Notes under the pieces: generated by a model | The model's database searches: none | What the model saw: the letters and a program-made list of their open reading frames with translations, nothing else | Told to the model about the DNA's origin: nothing | Shown here: in pieces, positions 6,542-8,408 of the stretch | Position numbering within the stretch: position 1 is the stretch's first letter | How the letters are laid out: each line of letters begins with the position of its first letter | From: Pseudomonadota bacterium | GTDB lineage: Bacteria; Pseudomonadota; Alphaproteobacteria; Rhizobiales; Devosiaceae | Reading direction: 5' to 3' | Assembly: GCA_023433985.1 (NCBI GenBank) | Contig: JAEYTN010000020.1 | Location: 1 to 8,408, forward strand | DNA: 8,408 nt | Position numbers and translations under genes: made by a program

Positions 6542-6545
6542 ACTT

Positions 6546-7010
6546 ATGCCCCGGAGCAACATGCCCCTTCGCGCCGCCTTCCGCCTAACTTCCCCGATCG
6601 CCGCCGCGCTGGTGCTGTCGCTCACCCTCACCGCCTGCTCGTCCGGCCTCAGCCTCGTGCAGAATCGGCAGCGCGGCTACGACATCTCCGAGGATGCGGT
6701 GAAGCAGATCCGCATCGGCCAGTCGGCCGCCCTCGTCACCGCCGTGCTTGGCTCCCCGCAGTCCACCAACTCGTTCGCGCAGGAAACCGCGTGGATCTAT
6801 GTCGGCGAGAAGGTGCAGCAGACTGCCTTCGGCATGGAGCTCTCGAAGGACCGCACCGTGCTGGTCATCTACTTCGACAAGAACAACAAGGTGGTCGATA
6901 CCGAACGGTTGGGCGTCAAGGACGGCAAGTCGTTCCAGATCGAATCCCGCCGCACCCCGTCCTTCGGCCAGGACCGAACCTTCCTCGAATCGATCATCAG
7001 CTCGATCTAG
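6546..7010 (+). CDS. bamE: Outer membrane assembly lipoprotein BamE (SmpA/OmlA family)
   Basis: Outer-membrane lipoprotein of 154 residues, a subunit of the BAM complex that folds and inserts beta-barrel proteins. It has a basic N-terminus, a hydrophobic stretch (18-28) and the lipobox LTAC with C31 as the lipidated residue. The SmpA/OmlA domain follows (about 46-125): DAVKQIRIGQSAALVTAVLGSP matches the helix-turn region of the family, then W83-I-Y-V-G and a strand LVIYFDKNNKVVD. Two starts are possible. The ATG at 6546 has no clear ribosome-binding site, whereas the ATG at 6561 is preceded by GGAG four bases away and would give a more standard signal peptide with the Cys at position 26. I favour 6561 but keep the longer form. 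It is divergent from the CBP3 operon and convergent with the MFS gene. Confidence 0.92.
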   Translation: MPRSNMPLRAAFRLTSPIAAALVLSLTLTACSSGLSLVQNRQRGYDISEDAVKQIRIGQSAALVTAVLGSPQSTNSFAQETAWIYVGEKVQQTAFGMELSKDRTVLVIYFDKNNKVVDTERLGVKDGKSFQIESRRTPSFGQDRTFLESIISSI

Positions 7011-7041
7011 CTGGAGAGTGGCGCGTCGGCGCCGCCGTGCT

Positions 7042-7078
7042 CCCCTCGCCCCTGGCCGCGTTGCGGTCGGGTGAGGGG
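7042..7078. repeat. Long imperfect hairpin between convergent bamE and MFS genes
   Basis: Arms 7042-7059 and 7063-7078 pair almost throughout: CCCCTCGCCC with GGGTGAGGGG (one G-T pair), a 2-base CT bulge, then GGCCGC with GCGGTC around a 3-base loop GTT. It lies 31 bases after bamE and 14 bases beyond the MFS stop. There is no T-run, so it is either a rho-aided or bidirectional 3' end structure, or a copy of a dispersed palindromic repeat. Its base style resembles the element after fabH, but it is a different sequence. Confidence 0.6.
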
Positions 7079-7092
7079 CAGGAGCCCCGAGT

Positions 7093-8307
7093 TCACGCCG
7101 CCCGCGCCCTGCTCCGTCCCATGCCGCCCCAGCCGAGTATCAGGATGGCCAGCGTCGCGACAGGGATCACCAGCACGTTGATCGACTGCCAGCCGATCGC
7201 ATTGAGCAGCACGCCCGACAGGATCGAGGCGAGCGCCATCGCCCCGAAAACGATCTGCTCGTTCAGCCCCTGCACCTTGGCGGCTTCCTCCGGCCGGTAC
7301 ACCGTGCTGAGCAGCGCCGTCGAGGCGACGAAGCCGAAATTCCAGCCCACCCCGAGCAGGATCATCGAGAGGACGAAGTGGTAGACCTCCGTGCCGGTCA
7401 GGTTCACCGCCGCCGCCATGATGATCAGCAGCAGCCCGGTCGCCGCCGTAAGGTGCGACCCGATCCGCTGGATCACCGAGCCAGTGATGAAGCTCGGCGC
7501 GAACATCGACACGATGTGCCACTGGATCGCGAGCGCCGCGTCCGTGGTCGAATGGCCGCACACCGTGACCATGGCGAGCGGCGCCGCCACCATCACCATC
7601 ACCATCAGCCCGAAGCTCGCCGTGCCGCCGATCACCGGCACCAGCACCTCGAACGTCGACAGCAATTCCTTGAAGCTCCGGCCGGCTCGTCCCCCTTCGA
7701 CCCGGCGGGCAAGCGGCGCCAGTTGCGTCCGCATCAGCACCCCGACGGCGAGGAGCGCCATCCCCGCCATGGCAATATAGGTGCCCACGAAGCTGATCCC
7801 CGGCACCAGGTCCTTGGTGAGGATCGATATCCACGGCCCCACGAAGCCGGAGATGACGCCGCCCGCCATCACCCACGAGATCGCGCGTGACTTGAGCTGG
7901 GCCGGAACGCTGTCGGCCGCCGCGAACCGATACTGGTTGGCGAACGCCGAAGTCGCCCCGAGCAGTCCCAGCGCCACGCAGAAGAGCCAGAACCCGTGCG
8001 ACCATGCCGCCCAGGCCGCCAGCAGCGAGCCCGGCACCGCGAGGGCCGCGCCGAGGATGAAGCCCCGTCGCCGCCCCAGCCGGTAAAGGAGGTACACCGC
8101 GGGCCCGGTCGCCAGCGCCGTGCCAATGGTCATGAACGTCACCGGCACGGTCGAGAAGCTCTTGTCCTCGACCATCGCTACCGCGGTAAGCGAGGCTACC
8201 GCACCAAGCACGGCCTGATTCGAGCCCACCACCGCCTGCGCGAGGGCCAATAGTCCGATATTGCGGAGCGGCGACCCGGCGGTATCGACGGCGGCGCTCT
8301 CACTCAT
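7093..8307 (-). CDS. MFS permease (12-helix), substrate unknown
   Basis: Inner-membrane transporter of 404 residues in the major facilitator superfamily. About twelve hydrophobic segments are visible, split by a central basic loop (about 196-215, containing RRVEGGRAGRS). The loop between helices 2 and 3 has RLGRRRGFILG, the classical MFS motif A region. No signal peptide is present. The ATG lies 3 bases after the nusB stop, with GAGG six bases upstream overlapping the end of nusB, so it is very likely co-transcribed and coupled with nusB. In alphaproteobacteria nusB usually follows riboflavin genes (ribE, ribH), so a flavin-related substrate is possible. That is inference from context only; no FMN riboswitch is in view. 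An efflux or sugar role cannot be excluded. Confidence 0.88.
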   Translation of the reverse strand: MSESAAVDTAGSPLRNIGLLALAQAVVGSNQAVLGAVASLTAVAMVEDKSFSTVPVTFMTIGTALATGPAVYLLYRLGRRRGFILGAALAVPGSLLAAWAAWSHGFWLFCVALGLLGATSAFANQYRFAAADSVPAQLKSRAISWVMAGGVISGFVGPWISILTKDLVPGISFVGTYIAMAGMALLAVGVLMRTQLAPLARRVEGGRAGRSFKELLSTFEVLVPVIGGTASFGLMVMVMVAAPLAMVTVCGHSTTDAALAIQWHIVSMFAPSFITGSVIQRIGSHLTAATGLLLIIMAAAVNLTGTEVYHFVLSMILLGVGWNFGFVASTALLSTVYRPEEAAKVQGLNEQIVFGAMALASILSGVLLNAIGWQSINVLVIPVATLAILILGWGGMGRSRARAA

Positions 8308-8310
8308 CGA

Positions 8311-8408
8311 CTACCTCGCAGGCCGCGTCTGTTCGTTGTCGCGTCCGACGGCCTTCGCGATCTGGTCGAGAACGCCGTTGACCATCTTGGGCGCGTCGTC
8401 CTCGTAGA
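8311..8408 (-). CDS. nusB: Transcription antitermination factor NusB, C-terminal end (5' end outside window)
   Basis: Only the last 31 residues are visible, open to the right edge and ending in TAG (8311-8313). The segment APKMVNGVLDQIAK matches the conserved last helices of NusB (typically FVNGVLD). NusB binds boxA RNA together with NusE (S10) to prevent premature termination in rRNA operons. The polar tail after the helix (GRDNEQTRPAR) is poorly conserved in the family. The gene leads directly into the MFS permease. The call rests on a short but characteristic motif. Confidence 0.8.
   Translation of the reverse strand, partial: YEDDAPKMVNGVLDQIAKAVGRDNEQTRPAR

Noticed and set aside
7007..8005. 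- strand open frame of 332 codons in another frame of the MFS gene
   Set aside because: Arg/Gly-rich shadow; the MFS frame has proper membrane helices and a ribosome-binding site.
1..8408. CRISPR array, insertion sequence, phage or defence island
   Set aside because: No regularly spaced repeats, transposase, integrase or nuclease-like genes are visible; the gene order is core chromosomal.

Overview
The window is a GC-rich piece of a bacterial chromosome, almost certainly from an alphaproteobacterium of the order Hyphomicrobiales (Rhizobiales). The evidence is gene content and order: a bc1-complex chaperone of the CBP3 family, a DUF177 protein, plsX, fabH, ihfA and a MerR-type regulator in a row, with a BamE lipoprotein divergent at the head and nusB nearby. 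A Devosia-like organism is a guess from style of sequence and cannot be proven here. There is no rRNA, tRNA, CRISPR array, transposase, integrase or phage gene.

Layout. (1) 1-1020: C-terminal part of a DHA2-type drug exporter on the + strand, ending in a GC-rich hairpin terminator. (2) 1028-1892: two small regulators, divergently transcribed from a 196-bp shared region: a stand-alone response-regulator receiver (-) and a small ribbon-helix-helix-like protein (+). (3) 1983-6383: a block entirely on the - strand. Read in its own direction it runs CBP3 chaperone, DUF177, plsX, fabH, then after a 267-bp gap ihfA and a MerR-type regulator. CBP3/DUF177 and plsX/fabH overlap by 4 bases (ATGA and GTGA), so each pair is probably translationally coupled. 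(4) 6384-6545: divergent promoter region. (5) 6546-7010: BamE lipoprotein on the + strand. (6) 7011-7092: convergent gap holding a long hairpin. (7) 7093-8408: a 12-helix MFS permease on the - strand, 3 bases downstream of the nusB stop; nusB runs off the window edge.

How the genes fit together. The central block is cell-envelope and growth housekeeping: PlsX makes acyl-phosphate for phospholipid synthesis, FabH starts fatty-acid synthesis, DUF177 is linked to 23S rRNA/ribosome maturation, CBP3 helps assemble respiratory complex III, and BamE belongs to the outer-membrane protein insertion machine. IHF-alpha and the MerR-type protein are DNA-binding regulators that follow in the same direction. 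NusB (rRNA antitermination) continues the growth theme.

I see no convincing new multi-gene system. The parts most worth a second look are the ribbon-helix-helix-like protein and stand-alone receiver sharing one control region, the uncharacterised MFS permease coupled to nusB, two intergenic hairpin elements that look like dispersed repeats, and a direct repeat at the -10 regions of the CBP3/bamE divergent promoters.
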